A DNA stretch of 64,000 nt from Actinobaculum sp. 313 (GCF_003073475.1 NZ_CP029033.1:1302001-1366000); one strand, 5' to 3'; shown: positions 29,613 to 38,910, numbered from the stretch's first letter. Notes: a model not told the origin generated them from the letters alone. Numbers and translations are program-made.

Positions 29613-29884
29613 ATGCTGACCGTTATCTCATGGTTAATTGTTGGATTGCTGGCAGGAGCGTTGGCGCGGCTCCTGATGCCGGGCGACCAGGGCAGTGGCT
29701 GGATTGGAGCCATCTGTCTGGGCATCGTTGGTGCCATCGTGGGAGGTTTTCTCTGGGCCTCATTGGAGGCAAAGGGGTCGAGCAGGTATTGAACGACCCG
29801 TGGTCCCTGGGATCATTTCTCATAGCGGTTGTCGGCGCGATTCTGTTCTCTTTTGTGTGGCGCGCGCTCACGCGAAAGAGGTAG
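29613..29884 (+). CDS. GlsB/YeaQ/YmgE-family membrane protein (frameshifted)
   Basis: This small protein has three hydrophobic segments and belongs to the transglycosylase-associated/YeaQ stress family (MLTVISWLIVGLLAGALARL, LMPGDQGSGWIGAICLGIVG). As written the frame ends after 59 residues. One added base in the G3 run at 29755-29757 continues it with LGLIGGKGVEQVLNDPWSLG and gives 90 residues, the normal length. In other bacteria such genes are induced by envelope or stationary-phase stress; here an unusual leader hairpin precedes the gene. Confidence 0.85.
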
Positions 29885-29895
29885 CGTCATAGGGC

Positions 29896-29933
29896 GGTGG
29901 GGCACCCGGCGAACCGGGTGCCCCACCCTTTTG
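29896..29933. terminator. strong terminator after the GlsB-like gene
   Basis: A perfect 14-bp stem (29896-29909 with 29914-29927) with a CGAA tetraloop is followed by CTTTTG. It can also serve the convergent GNAT gene ending at 29969. Confidence 0.9.
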
Positions 29934-29968
29934 TTCATGTCCGATTCAGCCCTTACAGGTTCCCGTGG

Positions 29969-30400
29969 CTACCCGCGCAAAAGGCAGCGGACTGCGGCGG
30001 ATTCGGCGGACCCAAGTCCGCTGCGAGCATAGAATGCGAGAGTTTTGGCGTCGTCGTCTGTGATCAGCACGAATTGCCGCACGTGCGCGAAACGGTCGAG
30101 AGCGTCATTCAGGAGGCGCGTTCCTACGCCTTGCCCCTGTAGTTCCGGCACTACGAGCAGGTCTTGGACGTAGGCGATGGAGACGTCGTCGCCGACCACT
30201 CGCACCAAGCCCGCAAGGGTGTCATCCCGCCAAGCGGTTTCACACCACAGTGAGTTCGTCACCGCTTGATATAGTTTCTCCGGGCTCTGTGTGTAGGCAT
30301 CCCATCCCACGCTGGAATACAGGGGGAGAAGTTCATGAATTCGCGGCCGAATCTCGTTGTCGTAGCGGACTTTTGAGATGTCTCTTTTCGATTCGGTCAT
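29969..30400 (-). CDS. GNAT-family N-acetyltransferase
   Basis: This 143-residue single-domain GNAT has the acetyl-CoA binding motif A as VQDLLVVPELQGQGVGTRLL near residue 78 and the C-terminal KTLAFYARSGL. It transfers an acetyl group from acetyl-CoA to an unknown amine. The gene is divergent from another GNAT gene with 92 bases between starts. No ribosome-binding site is obvious upstream of the ATG. Confidence 0.88.
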   Translation of the reverse strand: MTESKRDISKVRYDNEIRPRIHELLPLYSSVGWDAYTQSPEKLYQAVTNSLWCETAWRDDTLAGLVRVVGDDVSIAYVQDLLVVPELQGQGVGTRLLNDALDRFAHVRQFVLITDDDAKTLAFYARSGLGSAESAAVRCLLRG

Positions 30401-30448
30401 TCAAATACTCTCACTTCCGCCGTTGCTGGCACTGTCGCTTCTTGCGCC

Positions 30449-30485
30449 TATGATACTGACATGCGTGAATCAGGGAGGAAAGGAG
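30449..30485 (+). promoter_or_regulatory. -10 element and strong ribosome-binding site of the second GNAT gene
   Basis: TATGAT (30449-30454) is a likely -10. AGGAGG near 30480-30485 lies about 7 bases before the GTG at 30493. Confidence 0.5.
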
Positions 30486-30492
30486 GCTTGCG

Positions 30493-31362
30493 GTGAAGTC
30501 GTCGCACACGGATCTGTGGGAAGTAACCGACTCCTACGGACCTGCCGCGGAGAAGCTCCGGGGCACGTCCTCGATATTCTGGCGTCTTCATATGGCCGAT
30601 TGGCTTCACGCGGCTCCCGAACGGGGTTTTGATGTGCTGTGGAATGTCGATGAGGAGGAAGCGGCCATCCTCATGGTGGCAGAGCCGGTTGCAACGGGCG
30701 AGCACGCTGCGGAGCATTCGGATCCTACGGCTGGTAGTACACAGGTCGCCTTCCGCCTCTTTGCGCAGGGCGAGGAGCATGCCGTAGCCACGCAACTGGA
30801 GCGCCACGGCGATCTTCCGCGCCCAGATTGGGCATTGGTATCCGACGGCATTCAAAAGGTGATATCGACGCGAGTGCGAAGCTGGTTGCCTTCCCACTGG
30901 GGTAATGAGTGGGATGCCTATTGGACGACGACGCCTGTTGCCGCCCGCAGCGGTGAGGAGCGCGTAGAAGTGGTCAACGATGTCCAAGAGGTGGTAGAGC
31001 TGCTCATAGTCGCGAACCCGACAACCGACGCGTTACGTGATCCCGATGGACACCGCTGGTGGGGACTGCGCGACGACGACGGCGCGCTGGTATCGGTGGT
31101 AGGGGTACACGACCGACGTGATATGGACGGTCGGCCCGTCGCCGCATTGTCAGGCCTCGGCACGCTTCCGACTGCACGCGGAGGCGGCTTCGGCGGGGCG
31201 CTGATGGCCGGTGCGACACGCCGCGAACTTACGAACCACGACATTGTGAGTTTCGGTATGTGGTCAGGGAATGACCGCGCCCGGCACCTGTACGAGCGGC
31301 TCGGGTATCGGCACGCCGGTAGGCAAGTCATGGCTTCCAGCCAGCCCTTCCCGGCCCACTGA
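30493..31362 (+). CDS. GNAT-family N-acetyltransferase, 289 residues
   Basis: The last 100 residues form a GNAT fold (LSGLGTLPTARGGGFGGALM and DRARHLYERLGYRHAG), resembling FR47-like acetyltransferases. The first 180 residues are an uncharacterised domain, perhaps a degenerate second GNAT fold. Two-domain GNATs in this phylum include mycothiol synthase MshD, but the N-terminal domain here lacks an acetyl-CoA motif, so I do not call it mshD. The GTG start is supported by a strong ribosome-binding site. The leaderless M3 peptidase gene begins 18 bases later. Confidence 0.85.
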   Translation: MKSSHTDLWEVTDSYGPAAEKLRGTSSIFWRLHMADWLHAAPERGFDVLWNVDEEEAAILMVAEPVATGEHAAEHSDPTAGSTQVAFRLFAQGEEHAVATQLERHGDLPRPDWALVSDGIQKVISTRVRSWLPSHWGNEWDAYWTTTPVAARSGEERVEVVNDVQEVVELLIVANPTTDALRDPDGHRWWGLRDDDGALVSVVGVHDRRDMDGRPVAALSGLGTLPTARGGGFGGALMAGATRRELTNHDIVSFGMWSGNDRARHLYERLGYRHAGRQVMASSQPFPAH

Positions 31363-31367
31363 GCGCC

Positions 31368-31373
31368 TAGAAT
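31368..31373 (+). promoter_or_regulatory. -10 element of a leaderless M3 peptidase promoter
   Basis: TAGAAT ends seven bases before the GTG at 31380, in the 17-base gap after the GNAT stop. There is no room for a separate ribosome-binding site. Confidence 0.65.
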
Positions 31374-31379
31374 CTGATC

Positions 31380-33439
31380 GTGCTAGTTGATGAACTACCC
31401 GATTTCACGTCGATAACGCCCGCTGGTCTCGCGGCGCGTATTCGCGAGCAACTGACCGCCTGCGCCCGAGAACTGGAGCGCATCGCATCGCAAACAGAAC
31501 ACGCCACGGTGGAGAACACACTGGTTCCCTTTGAACTCGGTGACGCCGAACTTAGGGCAGACTTGGGTCTGCTGTGGACATACTCCGGATCGGTGGGCGG
31601 AAGTCAGTGGGAGGCTGTGGAAGCTGAACTCAGTGCGCCCCTGGCGCGGTACGAAGATGCGCGCTACCAGGATCCGCAGCTCTTCCAACGCTTCGAGGTG
31701 CTTGCGGGGTCCGAGACCGATGAACAGACCGCACGCACGATCAGCGAACACTTGAAACGCTTCCGTGCCAGCGGTGCGCATTTGCCTGCGGAGCCTCGGC
31801 AGCGATTGCGAGAGATCAACGCGCGGCTGGCGGTGCTGGAGACCGAATTCAACCAACGTGTTGTGCGCAGTTCACTGGTGGGCGCCGTGCCATTCAGCGA
31901 GGCGGATATCCGCGGCCTCACCGATAATCAGCGTGCCGGGCTCGCGGCTGACGCCGCTGCGCATCCCGAGCTGGCGGACGGTCATCCATTTCTCGCCGTG
32001 TTGCGTGCACCGACTCAACAGCCACTGCTGACAAACCTGGACAGTGCCGCAGCCCGAGCGCGGCTGTTGGAGGCGGCACTGGCGCGGGGTGACGGTCATG
32101 ATCCCAAATCGGATACGCGCCATATTGTGCTGGAGACGGCACGCTTGCGCGCGGAGAAGGCAGAGTTACTCGGCTACGCGGATTACGCCGCATACGTCGC
32201 CGCTGCGAGCACCGCCGGGTCTTCGCGGGCCATTGACGCATTCCTGACATCCTTGGTTGAACCGGCACGCAGGAATGTGGAGGCCGAGCGTGAGGCGCTG
32301 GTGGCCGAATACCGTGCAGATGGTGCGGAGTGGGAAGTCACTCAGGGCGTATCCGGCGGATTTACCGCAGCGGATTGGGCCTACGAACGGGCGCGGAGTC
32401 GTAGGGAGAAGACAGCCATCGACGAGGCAGACCTTTCACCCTATTTCGAACTTTGGAACGTGATCGAGAACGGGGTTTTCTTCGCCGCGAATCGCCTCTA
32501 CGGGCTGGAATTCGTCCCGCGCCCCGAATTACGCGGCTATGCGCCCGACATGCGAGTGTGGGAGGTCCGCGACGCGGACGGCCAGGTGTTGGGTCTTTTC
32601 CTCGGCGACTATTACGCGCGTGCCGGAAAGGCCGGGGAGCATGGATGCATTCTTTGCAGGACCGTTCCCGCCGTGGTCACCACCATGCGATCATCTGCAA
32701 CAACCTCAATATCACACGGCCGCCCGCGGGAGAACCGACCCTGCTGACATGGGATGAGGTGACCACGTGTTTCCACGAGTTCGGCCACGCCTTGCACGGC
32801 TTTCTGAGTGACGTCGAATGGCCCTCGACGGCCGGCACTGCAGTCCCGCGCGACTTCGTCGAATATCCTTCGCAGGTCAACGAAGTGTGGGCGGCGCACC
32901 CTCAGGTACTTGCCTCCTATGCCCGGCACGTTGAAACCGGAGCAGCCCTCCCGACGTCGTTCGCCGCCTATCTGCGCAGCGAGGGCGACGGTGAGGATGG
33001 TTTCGCCATATCGGAGATGCTGCAGGCGGTGCTTCTCGATCAAGCGTGGCACCGGCTGCGAATCAAAGATGTTCCCACACAGGATGCAGCGGTTACCGAG
33101 TTTGAAAGGCAAGCTCTGCAAGCCACCGGCATGGGAACACCGTTGATACCACCGCGCTATCGCTCCACGTACTACAAGCATATTTTCGGTAGCGACTACA
33201 GTGCCGGATACTACTCCTACCTGTGGTCCGAAGCACTGGATGCGGATACGGTTGATTGGCTACGCACGGAAGGAGCCAATGGCGACGACGGCGGCCTGAA
33301 TCGACGGGCGGGTGAGCGGTTGCGCGCCTGTGTGCTCTCACGCGGAAACTCGCGTGACCCGATGGAGGGATTCCGCCAGTTGCGTGGCCGCGACGTTGAT
33401 ACAAGGGCCCTGTTGCGACGGCGCAATCTAGAGAGGTGA
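31380..33439 (+). CDS. M3-family metallopeptidase, oligopeptidase/Dcp-like (frameshifted)
   Basis: Repaired length is 686 residues, normal for cytoplasmic M3 peptidases (oligopeptidase A or peptidyl-dipeptidase Dcp), which cut short peptides. The zinc motif HEFGH is present in CFHEFGHALHG, preceded by MHSLQDRSRRGHHHA and ICNNLNITRP, and followed by the C-terminal YKHIFGSDYSAGYYSYLWSE. The frame breaks at the G4 run 32634-32637; one added G restores ARAGKAGGAWMHSLQD. The likely job is recycling of intracellular peptides. No signal peptide is visible. Confidence 0.9.
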
Positions 33440-33584
33440 TACCCAGTGGCGACGGCGCGAAGCAACAGATGTGTACGTGTGCCCAGCGCCGTCGCGTCCG
33501 GTCTTCGTTGCGCACCACCATGTGGCATTGCTCTGCGGGGCGGTGGTGGCCTTCGGTTGGTCTATAAACGCCTATCGGAATAGG

Positions 33585-33618
33585 AGAGGGGCCCGCGGCA
33601 CGTGCCGCGGGCCCCTCT
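33585..33618. terminator. perfect 34-base palindrome, bidirectional terminator
   Basis: The two 17-base arms (33585-33601 and 33602-33618, centred on CACGTG) are fully complementary. It lies between the convergent M3 peptidase and subtilase genes. Confidence 0.85.
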
Positions 33619-33651
33619 TGATGTGTCTAGCTCCCGGGAGAGTTGGACAGA

Positions 33652-36600
33652 CTAGGGAAGTAGCACCAGGGTATCGACGCCGTCACCGTCCCAGTCACCA
33701 ACCGCAACCGTCCCGGTGGCGCTTCCCACCGTGTACGTTGCGTCAGCATTGCCACCGCGGAGCGAGTTGGTCAGGAAGTAGGTGTCGCCGCGGCGCACCG
33801 CGAAGGTATCTTTCCCGTCGCCATCCCAATCGCCTACCAGGAGTGCATCGGCAGAGCGTCCGTATGCAAAAGACGTCTCTGCGGCGCCGGCTCGTAGGGT
33901 GTTGTTGACGAAGAAGACGTTGCCGCGGCGGACCGCGAGGGTGTCCTTACCGTCGCCGTCCCAGTCACCGACAAGCACCTCGTCGCCGCTGCGTCCGAAG
34001 GTGAAAGTGGTGTCCGCGTTGCCGCCAGCCAGGGTGTTGGCAATATAGAAGGTGTTGCCGCGACGTACTGCGAGGGTGTCCTTGCCGTCCCCGTCCCAGT
34101 CACCGACAAGCACCTCGTCGCCGACACGCCCGTAATGGAAGGACGAGCTCGTCAGGCCGTCGGAGCGGGTCCCGCCTGCGGTATCGAATCCGTCCGAGTA
34201 GGCGAACTTGTTGCCATTGCGGAACATGAAGGTATCAACGCCATCGCCGTCCCAGTCACCGACAAGTACAACTCCCGCAGCAAGGGGGCCGACCAGGGTC
34301 GACGCATCCGAGTCCCAGCTGTTCATCAGTGTGGCACGCGGCTCGGCCGGCTCAGGCTGATCGGTCGGTTCCGCATTCGGATCGGAGCGGACAACGAATG
34401 CGGGGCTGGTCCACGTTTCGTTGTTTTCGCCGTTTTGTGCTTGCCCGAGGCCCTTGGTGACCGTCACTTCGAGGATGTACCGGCCATCGGGCACGTCGAG
34501 AGCAGTATCCGTATTGGCCGAGTCGTAGTACGTGCCATCCCACAGATACATGGCCGTGCCGGAGTTCGCTCCCGCGCCATCGGAATGGTAGACGGAGCCG
34601 TATTCGGAGACCGGATCGCCCTTCGAACCGTCGGCATTGGCATGGTAGGCCTGAATGTCGAACATGCTCACCGGATTCTCCAGGTGCAAGGCAACAATCG
34701 GTACGTCGCCGTCGGCCATGGTGTAAACCGCGTCCGCATCCTCCAAGCGATACTCCGCATCGGAATCCATGCACTCCTGACCGAAGAAGAGCCCGTTGGG
34801 GCACGCGGTCAGTCGCGCGAGAGTGGGCTGCTGGAATAGCAGTCGATCCTCGGGGATACCGGCCTGGGCCAGCGTGGCGGAGGAGTAGACGTCACCGTAG
34901 GTCCACGTGCTATGTAAGAATTCGAGATCGGTCTCGTAATCGCCCTTCAAACCGGCGAATGGCACCTGGCGTACCGTATTATCCGAACCGCTGAGCACAA
35001 CGTAGCCGCCGTAAATGGCTCCCGCCGGCAAGTCATACTGTGCACCGGTGGCAGTACTGGCAAAGTGTGTCGGCTCGTCAATAGTGACCTCAACCGTCCG
35101 AGTCGCTCCAGCCGGCACGGTCACGGTATCCGCGGAGAATGTGACCTGCGGGTCGAATCCCACCAGGCTGAAGAAGTAACGGTTCGGCCCCCACGTACCT
35201 GCCGGGGTCGTGTCGGCACTGAGCGTGTACACGACCTCCTCATCGGAGCGGTTCGTGATGGTCAGCGTCGTTGGTTCGTTGGAATCCGAATCACCCAGGG
35301 AGATCTTCGACGGCGTAATGGTGGAGGGCAGCGATTTCACCCCGGCACCACGGTTGGAGGTAACAGCCGCGACGGCATCGGGAACGTCAATCAGTCCCGC
35401 GCCCTGGCGATGAATTGCCTCTTTCGCTTCAACTACGCCGGTGTTGTCGGCGAGCTCAAGCGGATTCGCAGTGTTTTGCAGTACTGTCCGCACCTGGTCC
35501 GGGCTGACGGCCGGATTGGCCTGCAGGACGAGGGCTGCCGCGCCGGCCGTATGTGGTGCCGCCATCGACGTTCCACCCAAAGTCGCAAAGCCGGAACCAT
35601 CGCCGTCGGGAGCATCGAGCGGATAGGCGGAATAGATGTTTCCACCCGGTGCCAACACATCTGGCTTCAAGGTCAGGTCAGCAGCGAGTCCGTAGGAAGA
35701 GAAGCTAGAGATCTGACCACCGGCAGGGTCTTCGGAAGCCGTGGTCTGATCCGTCCAGGTGATACTGGCATCGCCTGCGGCGGCCAAGGCTTCCAGCGCA
35801 GCACCTTGCTCCTGCGTGATCGTGACAACCGGGATAGTGATCGGCGGATCACCCGCAACCGTGGCATTGATGGTGCCCGCTTGGTTGTTGTAAATGATAA
35901 CAGCGGCAGCTCCGTCGGCCTGCGCGGCAGCAGCCTTGTCATAGAAGGTTGAGGTGCCGCGTGAGACGAGGACGGCTTTGCCAGTGAAGGAATCATCGCC
36001 AATCGATACGGCTCCTGTCTTCTGGCCGTCGGGGTAGACAGCCAGCTCAAAAGTCCCGCTCTTCGGCGCAGTCGGGGCATTGCTAGCGGAAAGATATCCG
36101 TAGACCTGTCCGTCGGCGGCTTGGAAGGAGGGTAGCGTGATAAAGGTGTTATCGACGGAGCCCACCGAGATAACCTTACTCGCTACGGACGGAGCCCCAC
36201 CGGAGAAGATGCCGCGCTCTCCCGAATTACCCTGTGAAACGGTAACAACGATGCCTGCGTCGGCCATATTGTTGGCCGCCACCGCGGTCGGATAATTCGG
36301 CCACGTCTGGAAGGAAGCACCGATGGACATATTCACAACATCCATACCATCTTTTGCGGCGCGTTCCATCGCCTGCAGCATGATGTCGGAATCGGTTGAG
36401 CCATCGCAACCGAAGACGCGGTACGCACCGAGGAGCGCGTCGGGGGCGACGCCCTTTAGCTCGGAAGCGGTGTCATCTCCAGCGGCAATACCAGCCACAT
36501 GGGTTCCGTGACCGCCACAGTCGTCGGGATCCTCATCCGGTTGGGGAGTCGGATCGTAGTTCGCATCGGAGGTATCCGAGTTGAATGAATCACCGACGAA

Positions 36601-37227
36601 GTCGTAGCCGGCCACCACTTTAGGTGTCGGGAAGGTCGATTCACCGGACACACCGGTACCACCGAAAACCGTGTTGTCATAGTCGATGCCCGAGTCGATG
36701 ATGCCAATCTTGACGCCCTGACCGGTGAGTCCCAACTCGTTTTGGGCCACGGAGGCCCCCGTGAGGTCCCGCGCGCTAAACATATCCGGCGAGGCGGTGA
36801 AATCGGGGGTTTCGTCCGGGCGTTCGACGACGAGAACGGGATAAACACCCGTCACGTTAGAAGCCTTGGTAATCTCGTCGAGGCCCTCCGCAGTGGCTGT
36901 GACCGTGAGTCCATTCCACGTCTGGTCGAAGGAGTTCTGAATCTCGACTTCGTCGTCGGAAACTTGCCGATCAAATGTTTGTTGTTGCTTGCTGATCGTA
37001 GTGCTAGATCCACCGGCGAGCACCGGGTCTGCACTCAGCTCAACAAACCACTTGCCCGTAAAGCCGCTTGTCTGATGTGCGGTGTCAAGTAGTTGATCGG
37101 CCTTAGGCAGGTCCGCGGGGACCTCGTCGTGATCGGCGTAAACAGGTGCGGCGGCACCGGCACCGAGAGCGGCGGTAGCCACTAGGACCGTACCGATGCG
37201 CCATCTCCTTGAGGAGTATTTCGTCAT
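33652..37227 (-). CDS. secreted subtilisin-like serine protease (S8) with PA domain and C-terminal repeats
   Basis: The 1191-residue precursor starts at the ATG 37227 behind AAGGGAA. A Sec signal peptide (WRIGTVLVATAALGAGAAA, cleavage near VYA-DH) precedes an inhibitor-like propeptide. The S8 triad is intact: Asp178 (GIIDSGIDYDN), His240 (GGHGTHVAG) and Ser554 (GGTSMAAPH). A protease-associated domain is inserted between His and Ser (about residues 390-490). Fn3-like segments follow. The C-terminus carries five repeats built on VGDWDGDG, spaced 45 residues apart in the last three intervals, resembling FG-GAP/VCBS calcium-binding blades. No LPXTG signal is present. It is probably an extracellular nutritional or host-directed protease. 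Confidence 0.93.
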   Translation of the reverse strand: MTKYSSRRWRIGTVLVATAALGAGAAAPVYADHDEVPADLPKADQLLDTAHQTSGFTGKWFVELSADPVLAGGSSTTISKQQQTFDRQVSDDEVEIQNSFDQTWNGLTVTATAEGLDEITKASNVTGVYPVLVVERPDETPDFTASPDMFSARDLTGASVAQNELGLTGQGVKIGIIDSGIDYDNTVFGGTGVSGESTFPTPKVVAGYDFVGDSFNSDTSDANYDPTPQPDEDPDDCGGHGTHVAGIAAGDDTASELKGVAPDALLGAYRVFGCDGSTDSDIMLQAMERAAKDGMDVVNMSIGASFQTWPNYPTAVAANNMADAGIVVTVSQGNSGERGIFSGGAPSVASKVISVGSVDNTFITLPSFQAADGQVYGYLSASNAPTAPKSGTFELAVYPDGQKTGAVSIGDDSFTGKAVLVSRGTSTFYDKAAAAQADGAAAVIIYNNQAGTINATVAGDPPITIPVVTITQEQGAALEALAAAGDASITWTDQTTASEDPAGGQISSFSSYGLAADLTLKPDVLAPGGNIYSAYPLDAPDGDGSGFATLGGTSMAAPHTAGAAALVLQANPAVSPDQVRTVLQNTANPLELADNTGVVEAKEAIHRQGAGLIDVPDAVAAVTSNRGAGVKSLPSTITPSKISLGDSDSNEPTTLTITNRSDEEVVYTLSADTTPAGTWGPNRYFFSLVGFDPQVTFSADTVTVPAGATRTVEVTIDEPTHFASTATGAQYDLPAGAIYGGYVVLSGSDNTVRQVPFAGLKGDYETDLEFLHSTWTYGDVYSSATLAQAGIPEDRLLFQQPTLARLTACPNGLFFGQECMDSDAEYRLEDADAVYTMADGDVPIVALHLENPVSMFDIQAYHANADGSKGDPVSEYGSVYHSDGAGANSGTAMYLWDGTYYDSANTDTALDVPDGRYILEVTVTKGLGQAQNGENNETWTSPAFVVRSDPNAEPTDQPEPAEPRATLMNSWDSDASTLVGPLAAGVVLVGDWDGDGVDTFMFRNGNKFAYSDGFDTAGGTRSDGLTSSSFHYGRVGDEVLVGDWDGDGKDTLAVRRGNTFYIANTLAGGNADTTFTFGRSGDEVLVGDWDGDGKDTLAVRRGNVFFVNNTLRAGAAETSFAYGRSADALLVGDWDGDGKDTFAVRRGDTYFLTNSLRGGNADATYTVGSATGTVAVGDWDGDGVDTLVLLP
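33672..34270 (-). repeat. tandem 135-bp coding repeats in the subtilase gene
   Basis: The segments encoding VGDWDGDG and flanks recur at about 33672, 33807, 33942, 34077 and 34230 (+ strand positions). The first four are 135 bp apart and two neighbouring units are nearly identical in DNA. They could drive unequal recombination or mis-assembly. Confidence 0.85.
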
Positions 37228-37407
37228 GTGTGATTCCCTTCGTCTGGGTACCGTCCGCACGTGGACGGACGGTGTTGGACAATTTTCACACCGTGAACGC
37301 AATCATGCACGGTCGGCTTTCATGGTGGACAAGCTTGCTTTGACGATCAGCATTTCGACTCTGGCGTGAAAGGCGGATTAAGTGTGGCCTTACAACGTGG
37401 TGGGCGC

Positions 37408-37413
37408 TAGGCT
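37408..37413 (+). promoter_or_regulatory. -10 element of the leaderless acidic-protein promoter
   Basis: TAGGCT ends seven bases before the ATG at 37420. No ribosome-binding site is present. Confidence 0.65.
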
Positions 37414-37419
37414 GAACCT

Positions 37420-37806
37420 ATGGCTACCGACCCGCGCGAAGCATTCGACCGACTCATTGGGGCACTCGAAGCATTTCATCAGGCGGCAGTAACGGCACAG
37501 GACCCTGGCGCACCCAGTGTGATCGAGGCGAGCGAGCTGCTTGTGAATGCCTACACCCTGTACGACGATTTCCTCTTCACCCAGTGTGGCGTTGAAGCGC
37601 CATTGGACGTATACAGCACAGAGGAAGATGTGACGGACGAGTTCGACGACGATCTTGACGCCGGTGAACGCTTCACCGACCTCGACGACGAGGATTATGA
37701 GGATGACCTCGACTACGAGGACGACCTCGACGATGATTATGAGGATGACGACGTCGACGAGGCAACCGACGATCCGGAGTATGACGACGATCTCGACGAC
37801 GAGTAG
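37420..37806 (+). CDS. small protein with an extremely acidic tail
   Basis: The first 70 residues of this 128-residue protein form a helical domain (REAFDRLIGALEAFHQAA, EASELLVNAYTLYDDFLF). The last 60 residues are almost only Asp, Glu and Tyr with little else. I do not recognise a function. Genes of similar size occur next to uppP in other actinobacteria, and uppP is about 1 kb away here. The tail could bind metal or mimic nucleic acid, which is speculation. The gene is probably leaderless. Confidence 0.75.
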   Translation: MATDPREAFDRLIGALEAFHQAAVTAQDPGAPSVIEASELLVNAYTLYDDFLFTQCGVEAPLDVYSTEEDVTDEFDDDLDAGERFTDLDDEDYEDDLDYEDDLDDDYEDDDVDEATDDPEYDDDLDDE

Positions 37807-37830
37807 GTGACTGACCATGCGTGCCGCCCG

Positions 37831-37859
37831 GCCCCGGTGCGCACTCGGCCTGCCGGGGC
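37831..37859. terminator. weak hairpin between the acidic-protein gene and the aldo/keto reductase
   Basis: A 7-bp stem (GCCCCGG 37831-37837 with CCGGGGC 37853-37859) lies between these convergent genes. There is no T run. Confidence 0.35.
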
Positions 37860-37897
37860 GCTGCCGGACACGACGGCGTCGACTGCTTCACGCCGAC

Positions 37898-38836
37898 CTA
37901 TTGCGTGACGTCGTCGAGCGCTTCGGCCACGAGGAAGGGCAGATCCTCAATCGCGCCGAGAACGGAAGTCAGCTGGGAAGCGGTCCGCGCTCCGAGCAGG
38001 GCACTGGCAACCTGAGGGCGACCGAGGACCCAGCCGAGCGCAACGTCAGCGGGAGTGCGTCCAAGTCCATCGGCGGCCCGTGTCAACGCCTCGACGATGC
38101 GGCGCGGCCTCTCCTCGAGGTACGGATCGACGAAAGCGGCAAGGTGCTCCGACGCGGCGCGGGAGGTCGGAGGAATCGAGTGGCGGTACTTGCCCGTGAG
38201 AACGCCCCGGCCCAGCGGAGAGTTGGCAAAGAGTCCCATGCCCATATGCCCGCACATGGGAACGACCTCGGCCTCGCAGGAACGTTCCAGCAGGGAGTAT
38301 TCCGTTTCGATCACAATAAGCGCAGGTAACTTCCGCTCGGCAAGCAACTGCTGCAGGGCGGCAGCCCGCCATGCCGGGTACCCCATTAGCCCGATGTACC
38401 GAACCTGCCCAGAAGCTACAAGCCCGCTCAAGCCTGCCGCCGTCTCCTCGTCCGGTGCCAGGGGATCGGGCGCGGCCAATAGAAGAATATCGAGGTAGTC
38501 AGTGCCCAGGCGGGCAAGGGATTCGGCCACCGAGTCACGAATGGCTCCCAGTCCAGCGCCGAAACGCGGGCCGGCAGGAGTGGAGCGGAAGCCCGCCCGC
38601 GAGCAGATAACGAGCCGTTCACGCGGGAATCTTTCGGCCAGAAGTGTTCCGATCAGGGCCTCAGAGGCACCTTGTCCGAAAGCGGGGGAGGTATCCAGTA
38701 AAGATCCGCCCGCGTCTAGGAGCACGCGCAGCTGCTCCTGTGCCTCTGCCTCGTCGGTATCCCGTCCCCACGTCAGTGTTCCGAGTCCTACCTCACCGAC
38801 GACTAGACCACTACGTCCTACTGCGCGTTCTCTCAT
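37898..38836 (-). CDS. aldo/keto reductase-fold protein with a degenerate active site
   Basis: This 312-residue protein has the AKR TIM-barrel layout (GRSGLVVGEVGLGTLTWG at the start, GMGLFANSPLGRGVLTGKYR, then ALGWVLGRPQVASALLGART for NADPH binding). Three of the four catalytic residues are replaced: Asp48 is kept (LLDTSPAFG), but the Tyr position is Phe53, the Lys position is Arg80 (VICSRAGF) and the His position is Ala121 (LLLAAPDP). It may therefore not be a carbonyl reductase. The start at 38836 is chosen from a leaderless -10 and the family N-terminus; an in-frame GTG at 38863 is the alternative. Confidence 0.88.
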   Translation of the reverse strand: MRERAVGRSGLVVGEVGLGTLTWGRDTDEAEAQEQLRVLLDAGGSLLDTSPAFGQGASEALIGTLLAERFPRERLVICSRAGFRSTPAGPRFGAGLGAIRDSVAESLARLGTDYLDILLLAAPDPLAPDEETAAGLSGLVASGQVRYIGLMGYPAWRAAALQQLLAERKLPALIVIETEYSLLERSCEAEVVPMCGHMGMGLFANSPLGRGVLTGKYRHSIPPTSRAASEHLAAFVDPYLEERPRRIVEALTRAADGLGRTPADVALGWVLGRPQVASALLGARTASQLTSVLGAIEDLPFLVAEALDDVTQ

Positions 38837-38843
38837 AATGCGA

Positions 38844-38849
38844 AGCCTA
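38844..38849 (-). promoter_or_regulatory. -10 element of the leaderless aldo/keto reductase promoter
   Basis: On the minus strand TAGGCT ends eight bases before the ATG at 38836. Confidence 0.6.
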
Positions 38850-38910
38850 GTGCACCATGGCACCTTACACGGTTAAGTGAGCCTTCTTCGTCAACATCAT
38901 GTGTAACCGC

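Noticed and set aside
30493-31362. Mycothiol synthase mshD, because mshC is in the window
   Set aside because: Only the C-terminal half shows an acetyl-CoA binding motif; MshD has two recognisable GNAT domains.
33672-34270. Regularly spaced repeats resembling a CRISPR array
   Set aside because: The period is 135 bp, in frame, and encodes repeated protein blades; there are no unique spacers and no cas genes.
35065-35952. 295-residue plus-strand frame opposite the subtilase gene
   Set aside because: It lies within the protease catalytic and PA domains and has no start signal or recognisable motif.
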